In this document: positions 18,837 to 27,633 of the stretch, one piece after another | Position numbering within the stretch: the stretch's first letter is position 1 | Layout: the number at the start of each line of letters is the position of its first letter | Source: SZAS-103 sp964449135 | Lineage (GTDB): Bacteria; Pseudomonadota; Gammaproteobacteria; Xanthomonadales; Xanthomonadaceae | DNA: 64,000 nt | Direction: 5' to 3' | Assembly: GCA_964449135.1 (NCBI GenBank) | Contig: CAYUXZ010000008.1 | Location: 1 to 64,000 of the forward strand | Translations under genes and position numbers: made by a program | Notes under the pieces: model-generated | What the model saw: only the letters and a program-made list of their open reading frames with translations | The model's database searches: none | What the model was told of the DNA's origin: nothing

Positions 18837-19697
18837 TCAGCTCAGTTGCCGGCTTACGCTCGTCGCATCGATGAGCAGCGCGTGGATGGCCTCGGCGTCC
18901 GGCGCGTCGGGCAGCAACGCGAGATAGCGCGCCAGGTCCTCGCGCGCGCCGGTCGTGTGGCCGAGCTTGAGATAAGCCAGCCCGCGATCGCGGATTTCCT
19001 CGCGTAGCCCGGGCGCGAGCTTGAGCATCCGATCGGCCGAGCGCGCGACGCGTTCCCAGTCGTCGGCCTCGACGTACAGCGCCTTGAGGTTGCGCAACAT
19101 GCGCAGCAGGATCGTGCGATGCGACGCGGGCGCGAGGATGTGCAGCAATTCGGCGTCGTCGGGCGATTGCCCGCCGAACTGCGCGCTCACGCGGTCGCGC
19201 AGCTCGTCCGCGCTCAGCGAGCGGCCCTTGTTGTACGGATCCATCACCAGGATGCCGTCGTCGACCGGCAGGCGCACGAGGAAATGGCCGGGGAACGAAA
19301 TGCCGTCCAGCGGCACGTCGAGCCGGCGCGCGATTTCCATCTGCACCACCGCGAGCGAGATCGGGATTCCGAGCTTGCGGTCGAACACGTCGTTCAGATA
19401 GCTGTTGCGCGGGTCGTTGTACGCGTCGTTGTTGCCGCCGAAGCCGATCTCGTCGAACAGGTAGCGGTTGATCAGCGCCATCTTCGCGGGCGCGGTTTCC
19501 TGCACCTGCACCTGCGCGCGCAAGGTGTCGGCGTAGCCCTGCACCAGCGCGTCGTAGTGCGCCGGCTGCAATTCGGGGTATTCGTCGCGCGCGATCAGCA
19601 GCGCGGTCTCCAGCAGCGGCACCGCGTCGTCGTCCATCCGCGCGAGCGCGTCCCAGGCGGGCAATTCGGTGATGGCGTGGCGTTCTTGGGTGTTCAT
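18837..19697 (-). CDS. SirB1-family transglutaminase-like/TPR protein
   Basis: A 286-residue protein of the SirB1 (YchA) family: the N-terminal half has the transglutaminase-like core (RNSYLNDVFDRKLGIPISLAVVQMEIARRL and GISFPGHFLVRL, with the Ser-Leu replacing the catalytic Cys region), and the C-terminal half holds TPR-like helices. The family is widespread in proteobacteria and of undefined biochemical function; it was named for synteny rather than activity. Only 31 bases separate its start from the DUF192 gene on the same strand, so they may be cotranscribed. Confidence 0.85.
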   Translation of the reverse strand: MNTQERHAITELPAWDALARMDDDAVPLLETALLIARDEYPELQPAHYDALVQGYADTLRAQVQVQETAPAKMALINRYLFDEIGFGGNNDAYNDPRNSYLNDVFDRKLGIPISLAVVQMEIARRLDVPLDGISFPGHFLVRLPVDDGILVMDPYNKGRSLSADELRDRVSAQFGGQSPDDAELLHILAPASHRTILLRMLRNLKALYVEADDWERVARSADRMLKLAPGLREEIRDRGLAYLKLGHTTGAREDLARYLALLPDAPDAEAIHALLIDATSVSRQLS

Positions 19698-19728
19698 GTT
19701 CGCGATATGGGTCCTGGCCGCAGCGCGA

Positions 19729-20244
19729 TCAAGGCGAGGGGGCGGGTGGCCTGGCCGGGATGTCGGGGCCGAATTTCAGACGATCGCCCTTTTTCACGTG
19801 CAGCCGGTCGGCGATGCCCGCGTTGAGTTCGAGCACGTACAGCGCCGATCCCTCGCTGCGGTACGGCGGGCAGGCGTCGCCAAGATCGCAGGGCGGCGTG
19901 TTGCGCGCTACCGAAACCAGCCGGCGATCCGCGTCGAAATAGAAGATGTCCAACGCGATTTTCGTGTTCTTCATCCAGTACGCGAGCGGCTCTTGCGCAT
20001 CGTGGACGAACAGCATCCCGCGGTCTGCGTCCATGTGCGTGCGGAACATCAGGCCGCGGAAACGCTGCGCGTCGTTCAGCGCGAGTTCGACGGTATAGCG
20101 GTGGCCGTGCAGCTTGACCCACGAGACGGCCGCGGGCGCGGTCTGCGCATCTGCGGCGGGCGGTTCCTGGGCGAGCGCAGGCAGCGCGACCAGAAGACAC
20201 AACCACGGCAGGATCCGGAACGGCAGGCGTGTCGGCTGGGGCAT
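19729..20244 (-). CDS. DUF192-family exported protein
   Basis: A 171-residue protein with a signal peptide (LPWLCLLVALPALAQ) and a DUF192 domain: ELALNDAQRFRGLMFRTHMDADRGMLFVH and YWMKNTKIALDIFYFD are the two family motifs. DUF192 proteins are small secreted beta-barrels of unknown function. The start at 20244 is preferred because it gives a proper signal peptide; the frame is open to 20340, overlapping rpiA. GGGA lies nine bases upstream. Confidence 0.86.
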   Translation of the reverse strand: MPQPTRLPFRILPWLCLLVALPALAQEPPAADAQTAPAAVSWVKLHGHRYTVELALNDAQRFRGLMFRTHMDADRGMLFVHDAQEPLAYWMKNTKIALDIFYFDADRRLVSVARNTPPCDLGDACPPYRSEGSALYVLELNAGIADRLHVKKGDRLKFGPDIPARPPAPSP

Positions 20245-20320
20245 GTGGATCGTCCCGCGGCTGGCTGTGCTGACGTTCGGCCAATGCGTCGCGGCTGTCA
20301 AGGCCCGCGCAGGAAGCGAT

Positions 20321-20965
20321 TCAGCCACGGCGCACGCCATCCACGATCACAATGTCGGCGGGCCGCTGCGCGAACAATCCGACCGTGACCACGCCGGGAA
20401 TCTGGTTGATCGCGCGCTCGAGGCCGACCGGATCGGCGATGCGCAGGCCGTGCACGTCGAGGATATCGTTGCCGTTGTCGGTGACGACGTTTTCGCGCCA
20501 CACCGGTCGCCCGCCCATGCCGGCGAGCGCGCGCGCGACGCAGTTGCGCGCCATCGGGATCACTTCGACCGGCAGCGGGAACGCGCCGAGCACTTCGACC
20601 TGCTTGGCCGCGTCGATGATGCATACGAAGGTCCTGCTGACCTGCGCGATGATCTTCTCGCGCGTGAGCGCGCCGCCGCCGCCCTTGATCAGGCAGCGAT
20701 TCGGATCGCACTCGTCGGCGCCATCCACGTAGAGCTGAAGCGCGCCGACCTCGTTGAGGTCGAAGACCTCGATGCCGTGCGCGCGCAGGCGCTGCGTGCT
20801 CTGCTCGGAGCTCGACACCGTGCCCTTGATGCGATCCTTCGCGCGCGCGAGGCCATCGATGAAGAACGCGACCGTCGAGCCGGTGCCGACGCCCACGATC
20901 ATGCCGTCCTCGACGAAGGCCAATGCGGCCTCGGCGGAGAGTTTCTTCCGTTCGTCCTGGTTCAT
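20321..20965 (-). CDS. rpiA: Ribose-5-phosphate isomerase A
   Basis: A 214-residue isomerase interconverting ribose 5-phosphate and ribulose 5-phosphate in the pentose phosphate pathway. The motifs GVGTGSTVAFFID, SSEQSTQRL, DGADECDPN and IKGGGGALTREK are all intact, with the catalytic Asp and Glu. The start at 20965 has GGAG five bases upstream and overlaps the stop of the EVE gene in an ATGA, so the two are translationally coupled. Transketolase of the same pathway is at the other end of the window. Confidence 0.96.
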   Translation of the reverse strand: MNQDERKKLSAEAALAFVEDGMIVGVGTGSTVAFFIDGLARAKDRIKGTVSSSEQSTQRLRAHGIEVFDLNEVGALQLYVDGADECDPNRCLIKGGGGALTREKIIAQVSRTFVCIIDAAKQVEVLGAFPLPVEVIPMARNCVARALAGMGGRPVWRENVVTDNGNDILDVHGLRIADPVGLERAINQIPGVVTVGLFAQRPADIVIVDGVRRG

Positions 20966-21420
20966 GCTTTCTCCATCGCGAGGATGAGCTTCCATTGCGT
21001 GGCGGACACCGGCAGCACGGAAAGCCGGTTGCCGCGCCGGATCAGTGCGAAATCGCCGAGTTTTCCAGACTGTGCACGCAATTCGTCGAGGCCGATCGTG
21101 CGCCCGAGCTTGCGTTCGAACGCGACATCCACCGCCGACCAGCGCGGATCGTCCTTGGGGCTCCTGGGGTCGTGGTAGTCGCTGCGCGGATCGAACTGGG
21201 TCGGGTCGGGAAACGCCGCGCGCGCGACCGTCGCGATGCCGACCACGCCGGGCTCGTCACAGCTGGAGTGGTAGAACAGCAGCTTGTCGCCGACTTTCAT
21301 TTCGCGCAGGTGGTTGCGAGCCTGGTAATTGCGCACGCCGCTCCAGGGCTCGGCGCCCACGCGCTGCAATGCGTCGATCGAGAACTCGTCGGGCTCGGAT
21401 TTCACCAACCAGTACTTCAT
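20962..21420 (-). CDS. EVE-domain protein
   Basis: A 152-residue protein composed of one EVE domain (MKYWLVKSEPDEFSIDAL, GVRNYQARNHLREMKVGDKLLFYHSS, VVGIATV). EVE domains have a PUA-like fold and in characterised relatives read modified bases in DNA or RNA. A strong GGGGG stretch precedes the ATG. It is coupled by ATGA overlap to rpiA and follows fthC by 33 bases. The nearby 6S RNA is an expressed structured RNA, but no direct link is shown. Confidence 0.9.
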   Translation of the reverse strand: MKYWLVKSEPDEFSIDALQRVGAEPWSGVRNYQARNHLREMKVGDKLLFYHSSCDEPGVVGIATVARAAFPDPTQFDPRSDYHDPRSPKDDPRWSAVDVAFERKLGRTIGLDELRAQSGKLGDFALIRRGNRLSVLPVSATQWKLILAMEKA

Positions 21421-21453
21421 GCGATCCCCCTTGTATCTTTTGCAATGGCGATG

Positions 21454-22038
21454 CTAACGCGCGCAGACGATCAGTTCATGTTCCGTGGCGATCGCGTCCA
21501 ACGGAACATCCCATTCGCGCGCATCGATCTCCTCCGCCTCGATCTGCTGGCAGGCGAATCCGATCCCGATCAGCAACGGCGGCGCGGGCGCATCGCGGCG
21601 GAACGTGAAGCTGCGGTCGTACCAGCCGCCACCGGTGCCGAGCCGCTGGCCGTCGCGGGAGAAGCCGACGAGGGGCAGGAGCACTACCTCGACCTCGTGG
21701 GGAGACAACGCGACTCCGACTTCGACTGGTTCTGGAATGCCGTATCGATTGGCGGCGACCGCATCGCCCGTGCGCCAGGGCGCAAAACGCAGCGTCCGGT
21801 CGGCGTGCAGCACCGGCAGGCAGTAGCGCGTGCCTGGCGACAGCCGCGCCATCAGACGGTGCAGCGGCAATTCACCGGCCACGGCCCAGTAGCCCGCGAG
21901 CGTATTCGCGACGGGGACCGCAGGATGCCGCAGAAGATTTTCGGCGACCGCATCCGCGGCGGCGATGCGCTCGGCGGCGGGAATCGCAGCGCGCAGCTCG
22001 CGAAGTCGTGCGCGCAGGACTTTGCGTGGATCATCCAT
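21454..22038 (-). CDS. fau: 5-formyltetrahydrofolate cyclo-ligase
   Basis: A 194-residue 5-FCL enzyme (ygfA/fau) that converts 5-formyl-THF to 5,10-methenyl-THF with ATP. LLPLVGFSRDGQRLGTGGGWYDR is the ATP/folate-binding signature. It sits directly downstream of the 6S RNA, the arrangement conserved across gammaproteobacteria, so part of its mRNA probably comes from readthrough of ssrS. The start at 22038 (MDDPRKVLRARLRELRAAI) matches the family N-terminus. Confidence 0.93.
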   Translation of the reverse strand: MDDPRKVLRARLRELRAAIPAAERIAAADAVAENLLRHPAVPVANTLAGYWAVAGELPLHRLMARLSPGTRYCLPVLHADRTLRFAPWRTGDAVAANRYGIPEPVEVGVALSPHEVEVVLLPLVGFSRDGQRLGTGGGWYDRSFTFRRDAPAPPLLIGIGFACQQIEAEEIDAREWDVPLDAIATEHELIVCAR

Positions 22039-22057
22039 GGCCGCACGCGAGAATGAA

Positions 22058-22245
22058 GGCGACCTCCGCCATGACGATGCCGGCGCAACGACCTTGATCC
22101 TCAGGATCAGGTGGAAACGGGCGTCGAGGCTTCAGGCTTTCCGCTCGTGGCGGACTTGCACACCGCTTCATCTGCCGGTTTCCGGGGTCGCGTTATGGGT
22201 CAAGGCAAATGTAGGCGCTGGCTGTCGTTCACGGCAGAGGACGCG
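22058..22245 (-). ncRNA. ssrS: 6S RNA
   Basis: A structured RNA of about 185 nt in the conserved zapA-ssrS-fau position. The ends pair: CCTCTGCCGT (22231-22240) with ATGGCGGAGG (22063-22072), ten pairs including two G-U, and AACGAC (22224-22229) with GTCGTT (22087-22092). Near the 3' end is the family hairpin of the type CCTGATCC-TGA-GGATCAAGG. A good -10 element TATACT lies at 22251-22256, about seven bases before the predicted 5' end; I see no convincing -35. 6S RNA mimics an open promoter and sequesters sigma-70 RNA polymerase. Exact ends are estimates. Confidence 0.87.
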
Positions 22246-22278
22246 CGGGCAGTATATCCGCGCGGCGCGCGGCGAAGG

Positions 22279-22593
22279 TTAAACGTGCTCGTGCCCGCGG
22301 ATCGAAACCGCGGTGAGCAGGCTGTCGAGCTTGCGGTTGAGGTCGCTCAGCGTGCGGTTGATCTGCGCGTCGCGCAGTTCGCCGGCCGAACGCGCCTGCA
22401 GCAGTTCGTGCGCGAGGTTGAGCGCAGCCATGACCGCGATGCGGTCGATCGCCGCCATCCGGTTGCCGCCGCGGATGTCGCGCATCCGCGCGTCGAGCAG
22501 GTGCGCCGCGGACACCAGTCCTTCGCGCTCGCCCGGCTCGCAGGCGATCAGGTAATCGCGGTCGAGGATGCGGACGTTGACCGGGTCGCTCAC
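22279..22593 (-). CDS. zapA: Cell division protein ZapA
   Basis: A 104-residue ZapA, which bundles FtsZ filaments. Typical features are the N-terminal VNVRILDRDYLIACEPGERE, the AAHLLDARMRDIR helix and the MAALNLAHELLQ stretch leading to the C-terminal coiled coil. The start is GTG at 22593, overlapping the stop of the preceding small coiled-coil gene as GTGA; the apparent longer frame is a shadow. 6S RNA lies directly downstream. Confidence 0.9.
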   Translation of the reverse strand: MSDPVNVRILDRDYLIACEPGEREGLVSAAHLLDARMRDIRGGNRMAAIDRIAVMAALNLAHELLQARSAGELRDAQINRTLSDLNRKLDSLLTAVSIRGHEHV

Positions 22594-22811
22594 GCGTTGT
22601 GCTCCATGGACTTCAGACGGTGGATCATCGCCTCGACGCGCGAGCGCGCCTGCTCGTTCTTGCTCAGCAAGGCCGCACGCTCGCCGATCAGCTGGTCCTG
22701 GTTCTGGCGCAGCACGCGGTTCTCCTCGCCCAGGCGGCGGCACAGGTCGGCCAGTTGCTCGACCTTCGCGGCCAATGCGCGCAATTCCGTGAGGGTTTCG
22801 GCCGTGTCCAT
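22590..22811 (-). CDS. Small coiled-coil protein, ZapB-like (TIGR02449 type)
   Basis: A 73-residue protein that is almost entirely a heptad-patterned coiled coil (LTELRALAAKVEQLADLCRR and LGEENRVLRQNQDQLIGERA). Its overlap with zapA through GTGA and its size fit the small family found upstream of zapA in pseudomonads and xanthomonads. A role in divisome assembly analogous to ZapB is inferred from context and coiled-coil character, not shown. Confidence 0.82.
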   Translation of the reverse strand: MDTAETLTELRALAAKVEQLADLCRRLGEENRVLRQNQDQLIGERAALLSKNEQARSRVEAMIHRLKSMEHNA

Positions 22812-22871
22812 GCGCCGCCACGATAGGCGCAGCGTCTGGGCCGGTCAATACGGGACGCCCGGGCGGGGGCG

Positions 22872-25800
22872 TCAGTGCGCGGGAACGATCGGCGTTTCGG
22901 CTTCGGCACGCGCGGTGCGGTGCCAGCTCTGGATGAATGCGCGGCAGTTCGCCTCGTCCAGCGGCTGCGACAGCCAGTAGCCCTGGATCTCGTCGCAATC
23001 GTGCTCGCGCAGGAAGTCGAGCTGGGCCTGCGTTTCCACGCCCTCGGCGATCACGCTCAATTCCAGCGAGTGCGCCATGGAGATGATCGTGGTGGTGATC
23101 GCCGCATCGTCGGGGTCGCTGGTGAGGTCGGCGATGAAGCCACGGTCGATCTTGAGCATGTCGATCGGCAACTGTTTCAGATACACCAGCGATGAATAAC
23201 CGGTGCCGAAGTCGTCGATCGCCAGCGACACGCCGATCTCGCGCAGCTGGTTGAGGATGTTTCGCGTCTCCGCCGCGTTCTCCATGACCATCGTCTCGGT
23301 GAGCTCGAGCTCGAGCTTCTCGACGGGCGCGCCGGTCTCGGCGAGCGCCGCGGAAATCAGCCCGCAGACGTTGCCGCGCAGCAGTTGCAGCACCGAGACG
23401 TTGACCGCGATCGCGACGTCGGCGAGGCCCTCGTGTCGCCACTGCGCGAGCGTGCGGCAGGCTTCACGCATCACCCATTCGCCGATGCGCAGGATCATCC
23501 CGGTTTCCTCGGCGATCTGGATGAAGTCGCTGGGCTTCATCTCGCCGAGTTCGTCGCTGTGCCAGCGCAGCAGCGCCTCCACGCCGGTGATGCGCCCGCG
23601 CGACAGCGACAGGCGTGGCTGGTAGAGCAACTGGAACTCGTCGCGGTCGAGCGCGCGACGCAGCGCGGCGGTGACGATCGCGCGTTGGCGCGTCTGGGTT
23701 TCCATCGCCTCCGTATAGACCAGGTAGGTGTTGCGGCCGATCGCCTTGGCCTGGTACATCGCGGTGTCGGCGTGCTTGAGCAGGTCGGTCGGCGCCAGTC
23801 CGTGCGCGGGATACACGCTGATGCCGATGGACGGCGTGATCGTGATCTCGCTGCGGTCGTCCACCGCGAGCGGCTTGGCGAACGAGTCAAGGATGCGCCG
23901 CGCGATCTCCAGCGCGCCCTCCTCGGAGGCGATGTCCTCGACGACCACGGTGAACTCGTCGCCGCCCAGACGCGAGACCGTGTCGGTGGGCTTGGTGGTC
24001 GCGAGCAGACGCGCGGCGACCGCCTTGAGGATGCGGTCGCCGGCGGTGTGGCCTAACGAATCGTTGATTTCCTTGAAACGGTCCAGGTCGAGGAACAGCA
24101 CCGCGACCATGCTGTCGTGCCGGCGCGCGCGCACGATCGCGCGGGCGAGCCGCTCGGATAGCAGCGCGCGGTTGGGCAGCCCGGTGAGCGTGTCGAAATT
24201 CGCCAGGTAGCGCAGTTCCTGCTCGGCGCGCTTGCGCTCGGTGATGTCGTTGATCACCACCACGTAGTGGCCGCGCTCGCCGTCGGGCTCGAGCACCTCG
24301 ACCGCCTCGATCGCGGACAGGAACTCCTCGCCGTCCTTGCGCCGTTGCCACATCTCGCCCGACCAGCGCCCGGTCAACTCCATGGTCTCGCGCAACTGCC
24401 GGTAGAACTCCGGCGGATGCTGGGTGCTGTCGAGCAGCGCGGACGATTGCCCGACCACCTCGTCCTCGCTGTAACCGGTGGTCAGGGTGAACGCGCGATT
24501 GACCGACACGAAGCGGAACTGCAGGTCGATCACGCTGACCGCCTCGGTCATGCTGCGCAGCACTTCGCTGGCGATCAGACGCTCGCGCTCGTTGTGGTGG
24601 CTCTCCGACACGTCGCGCGCGGTGCCAGCCAGCCGCAGCGGGTGGCCCTCGAGGTCGCGTTCGACGACCTTGCCGCGCGCGAGCACTGTGATCCATTCGC
24701 CGGTACGCGGGTGGCGGATGCGGTGCTGGCTCTCGTAGTGGTCGGTTTCGCCCAGGATGTGCTCGCGCAGGCGTTCCTCGACGGCCTCGAGATCTTCCGG
24801 ATGGACGACCTGCGTGCGCCACTGCGCCACGCTCATATCCATGCCGGGCAGCTTGGAGATCATGCCGGCGGCGTTGGAACGGCGCAGCGTTTGCGTGCGC
24901 AGGTCCAGGTCCCAGAAATCGTCGCCCGACCCCCACAGCGCCATGATCAACTGCTGCTCGCGCTGCTGGATCTCCTGGTTGTATTCCTCCTCGCGGCGGC
25001 GGCGCGCCTGCACGATGCGCCACGCGACCAGCGCTGCGACGAGCGCGAGCAACACATAGGCGATCTTCGCCCAGACGCTGCTCCACCACGGCGGGACAAC
25101 CGTGAGCGGGACCCGCAGCTCATGCGCGCTCCAAGCGCCGTCGCGGTTGGTCGCCTGTGCGTGGAACACGTAGTCGCCGGCGTCTAGGTTGGTGTAGGTC
25201 GCGTCCGGGCGGTGGTCCGCGTCGATCCAGTCCTTGTCGAAGCCGTCGAGACGGTAGCGGTAGCCGATCGCCTGCGGATCGGCGTAGTCGAGCGCGGAAA
25301 AACGCATCCGCAGCACGTGGTCGAGCTGGCGGAAGCGCAATTCCGGCGGCGCTACCAGCGCCGCGCGATCTGCGGACTCCGAGCCGATGCGCAGGCTGGT
25401 GAGCACCACCGGCGGAGCATAAGCGCTGTCTATGATTGCGCCCGGATCGAACAGGTTCAGGCCGCGGATGCCGCCGAACGCGAGCCGGCCGTCGGCGAGG
25501 GCCAGGTACGCGCCGCCGTTGAATTCCGGGTGCTGCAAGCCGTCGCTGACCGTGAACCGGCGCAGCGCGCCGCTGCCCGGATCCAGCCACGCGAGGCCGT
25601 CGTTTCCGCTGAACCAGATCCGGCCGCGAGCGTCCTCGAGGATTCCATACACGGTGCCCGCGTGATCGGCGTCGCTGCCGACCGCGTAACGCCGGATGCG
25701 GAACGATCCGTTGCCGGCCGCCTGCAGGTGGTTCAACCCCGAATGCGTGCCGATCCACAGGCTGCCGTCGCGCGCGGGGACGATCGCGCGCACGCGGTTG

Positions 25801-27536
25801 CCCGACAACGTGGAAGGGTCGTGCGGGTCGTTGAGGAAGTGGCGCAGCTTGCCGTCGCCAGTCTGCAGCAGGTCGAGGCCATCCATGGTGCCGATCCACA
25901 ACAGGCCGCGCTGCGCGTCCTCGTGGAGGCAGTTCACCATCGCGTTGCTCAGGCCCGCATTGCCCGCGTCGAGTTGCAACACCTGGTTCCCGCTCGCGTC
26001 GAGCTTGAGCAGGCCGTGGGCCTGGGTTCCGATCCACAAACCGCCGTCGGCCGCGTTGGCCAGCGCGCGCAGGTTGAGCGGCGCTGGGTTCGCGTCGGCT
26101 TTCTCCGCGTGCAGCGGAAACAGCCGCGCGCTCGAATGCGCGGCATCGAGGCGGTACAGACCCAGGTTCGTCGCCAGCCACAAGCCGCCGTCGCGCGCGG
26201 GCCGGATCGCGAGCACGTTGATGTCCTGCGTTTCCAGGCCGGGCGGCAGCGCCGCGCGCAGCGCCGCGGCGTAACTGGTGAAGCGATCGGCGGCGAGGTC
26301 GTAGCGCTTGACGCCGTCGCCGTCGGTGCCGACCCACAGCGCGCGATCCGCGTCCTGGTAAAGCGAACGCACGCGGTTTGTGAAACGCTGCGCGTGCGCG
26401 GGATCCGGATCGGAAACGTAGGCGAACCGCGCGCCGTTCGCGTCCGCGAGCGCGACGCCCGCGGTCCAGGTGCCGATCCAGAGCAGGCCGGAGCGATCCA
26501 CGAGCAGCGTGCTGACTTCGTCCTCCGGCAGGGCGTCGGCCTGCGCGCCATTCGCGCGCACAGCGATCGCCGCGCCGCTTTCCGGATCGAAGCGCAGCAG
26601 GCCGCTGTGCGCGGTCGTCAGCCACAGCCTTCCCTGCGCGTCCTCGACCATCCGTTGCGGCCGGTCGGATTCCGCGCCGCCGGGCAGGCTCAGACGGATT
26701 CGCTGCAACTGCGCGTTCGCCGGATCGAGCCGGTACAGGCCGTCCGCCGAAATCCACATCCGCCCCTTGCGGTCGCGCGCGATGCCGGCGATGCCGCCGG
26801 CAGCCGCCGCGCGTTCGACCTTCAGCGTCACCGGATCGATCTTGTACAAACCGCTGGGCAGCGTCGCCCAGACCCTGCCGGCCGTATCGCTCGCGAAGCC
26901 GTAGCTATTGCGCGTGGAGGCGATGGACGGGTTGCGCAACACGCCGTGGCGTTGTCCGGTCGCCGGGTCGAGCAGGTCGATGCCGCCGTCGCTGGCGACC
27001 CACAGGCCGTGGCCGTGCTGGTAGAACAGCGCGAGCACGCGCTTGCCCGGTTCGCCCGGATGATCGAGGTCCGCCGGCAACAACCGGCGGAAGCGTCCGC
27101 TCGCCAGGTCGAGCTGCGCGACGTAGGCGCTGTTGGTGCCGACCCACAGCGTGCCCGGCTCGCCCTCGGCGAGTGCGGTCACGAAATTGTCCGGCAGGCT
27201 CGCCGGATCGCCGGAGGCCTGTTCGAACAGGCGGAACCCCTGGCCGTCGTAACGGTGCAGTCCGCCTTGCGTCGCGACCCAGACGTAGCCGTCGCGATCC
27301 TGCAGCAGCGCGCTGACGGTGTTCTGCGCAAGGCCGTGTTCGCCGGTGATGCGCTGGAAGCGGAACGCGCGCACGTCGGCGTGGACCGCAGTCGCGCAGG
27401 TCAGCAGCAGTCCGCAAAGGAAGGCGAAGGCGGGCGCGCGCCGCGATGCGGCGCGCCGTGTTCGCACGGTTCCTGGTGGCTGCGCTGGCACGGTTCCCGG
27501 GCCCCTTGCGTGGAATTCCGAGTGTAGGCGGGGCAT
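22872..27536 (-). CDS. Periplasmic-propeller sensor with PAS-GGDEF-EAL output
   Basis: A sensor of about 1554 residues. After a signal sequence come some 14 two-component-regulator-propeller repeats (residues about 60-750, each with a WIGT/WVGT-type strand), a Y_Y_Y domain, one membrane segment (about 822-842), two PAS/PAC domains, a GGDEF domain (GGDEF at 1194-1198 in the numbering from 27545) and an EAL domain (EAL at 1323). Both catalytic motifs are intact, including DDFGTGYSS and KIDRGF. The product-inhibition site RxxD before GGDEF is KPTD, so feedback may be weakened. The start is uncertain: ATG 27536, GTG 27545, or GTG 27467 with AGGA upstream and a shorter signal peptide. Divergent from ygfB. 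The ligand is unknown; propellers of this kind often sense carbohydrates. Confidence 0.93.
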   Translation of the reverse strand: MPRLHSEFHARGPGTVPAQPPGTVRTRRAASRRAPAFAFLCGLLLTCATAVHADVRAFRFQRITGEHGLAQNTVSALLQDRDGYVWVATQGGLHRYDGQGFRLFEQASGDPASLPDNFVTALAEGEPGTLWVGTNSAYVAQLDLASGRFRRLLPADLDHPGEPGKRVLALFYQHGHGLWVASDGGIDLLDPATGQRHGVLRNPSIASTRNSYGFASDTAGRVWATLPSGLYKIDPVTLKVERAAAAGGIAGIARDRKGRMWISADGLYRLDPANAQLQRIRLSLPGGAESDRPQRMVEDAQGRLWLTTAHSGLLRFDPESGAAIAVRANGAQADALPEDEVSTLLVDRSGLLWIGTWTAGVALADANGARFAYVSDPDPAHAQRFTNRVRSLYQDADRALWVGTDGDGVKRYDLAADRFTSYAAALRAALPPGLETQDINVLAIRPARDGGLWLATNLGLYRLDAAHSSARLFPLHAEKADANPAPLNLRALANAADGGLWIGTQAHGLLKLDASGNQVLQLDAGNAGLSNAMVNCLHEDAQRGLLWIGTMDGLDLLQTGDGKLRHFLNDPHDPSTLSGNRVRAIVPARDGSLWIGTHSGLNHLQAAGNGSFRIRRYAVGSDADHAGTVYGILEDARGRIWFSGNDGLAWLDPGSGALRRFTVSDGLQHPEFNGGAYLALADGRLAFGGIRGLNLFDPGAIIDSAYAPPVVLTSLRIGSESADRAALVAPPELRFRQLDHVLRMRFSALDYADPQAIGYRYRLDGFDKDWIDADHRPDATYTNLDAGDYVFHAQATNRDGAWSAHELRVPLTVVPPWWSSVWAKIAYVLLALVAALVAWRIVQARRRREEEYNQEIQQREQQLIMALWGSGDDFWDLDLRTQTLRRSNAAGMISKLPGMDMSVAQWRTQVVHPEDLEAVEERLREHILGETDHYESQHRIRHPRTGEWITVLARGKVVERDLEGHPLRLAGTARDVSESHHNERERLIASEVLRSMTEAVSVIDLQFRFVSVNRAFTLTTGYSEDEVVGQSSALLDSTQHPPEFYRQLRETMELTGRWSGEMWQRRKDGEEFLSAIEAVEVLEPDGERGHYVVVINDITERKRAEQELRYLANFDTLTGLPNRALLSERLARAIVRARRHDSMVAVLFLDLDRFKEINDSLGHTAGDRILKAVAARLLATTKPTDTVSRLGGDEFTVVVEDIASEEGALEIARRILDSFAKPLAVDDRSEITITPSIGISVYPAHGLAPTDLLKHADTAMYQAKAIGRNTYLVYTEAMETQTRQRAIVTAALRRALDRDEFQLLYQPRLSLSRGRITGVEALLRWHSDELGEMKPSDFIQIAEETGMILRIGEWVMREACRTLAQWRHEGLADVAIAVNVSVLQLLRGNVCGLISAALAETGAPVEKLELELTETMVMENAAETRNILNQLREIGVSLAIDDFGTGYSSLVYLKQLPIDMLKIDRGFIADLTSDPDDAAITTTIISMAHSLELSVIAEGVETQAQLDFLREHDCDEIQGYWLSQPLDEANCRAFIQSWHRTARAEAETPIVPAH

Positions 27537-27633
27537 GGGCGACACTCAATACAGGACGCGGGCGGGGCGCGGTGCGGGCGCGTACAATCGCGGGCATGGC
27601 GCCCGCCACCTATGAATCATCGATCCGCGCCGC

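Noticed and set aside
25881..25896. Another CCATCCATGG sequence
   Set aside because: It lies inside the propeller-sensor coding sequence, and the flanking bases do not pair further, so it is probably a chance occurrence and not a member of the intergenic palindrome family.
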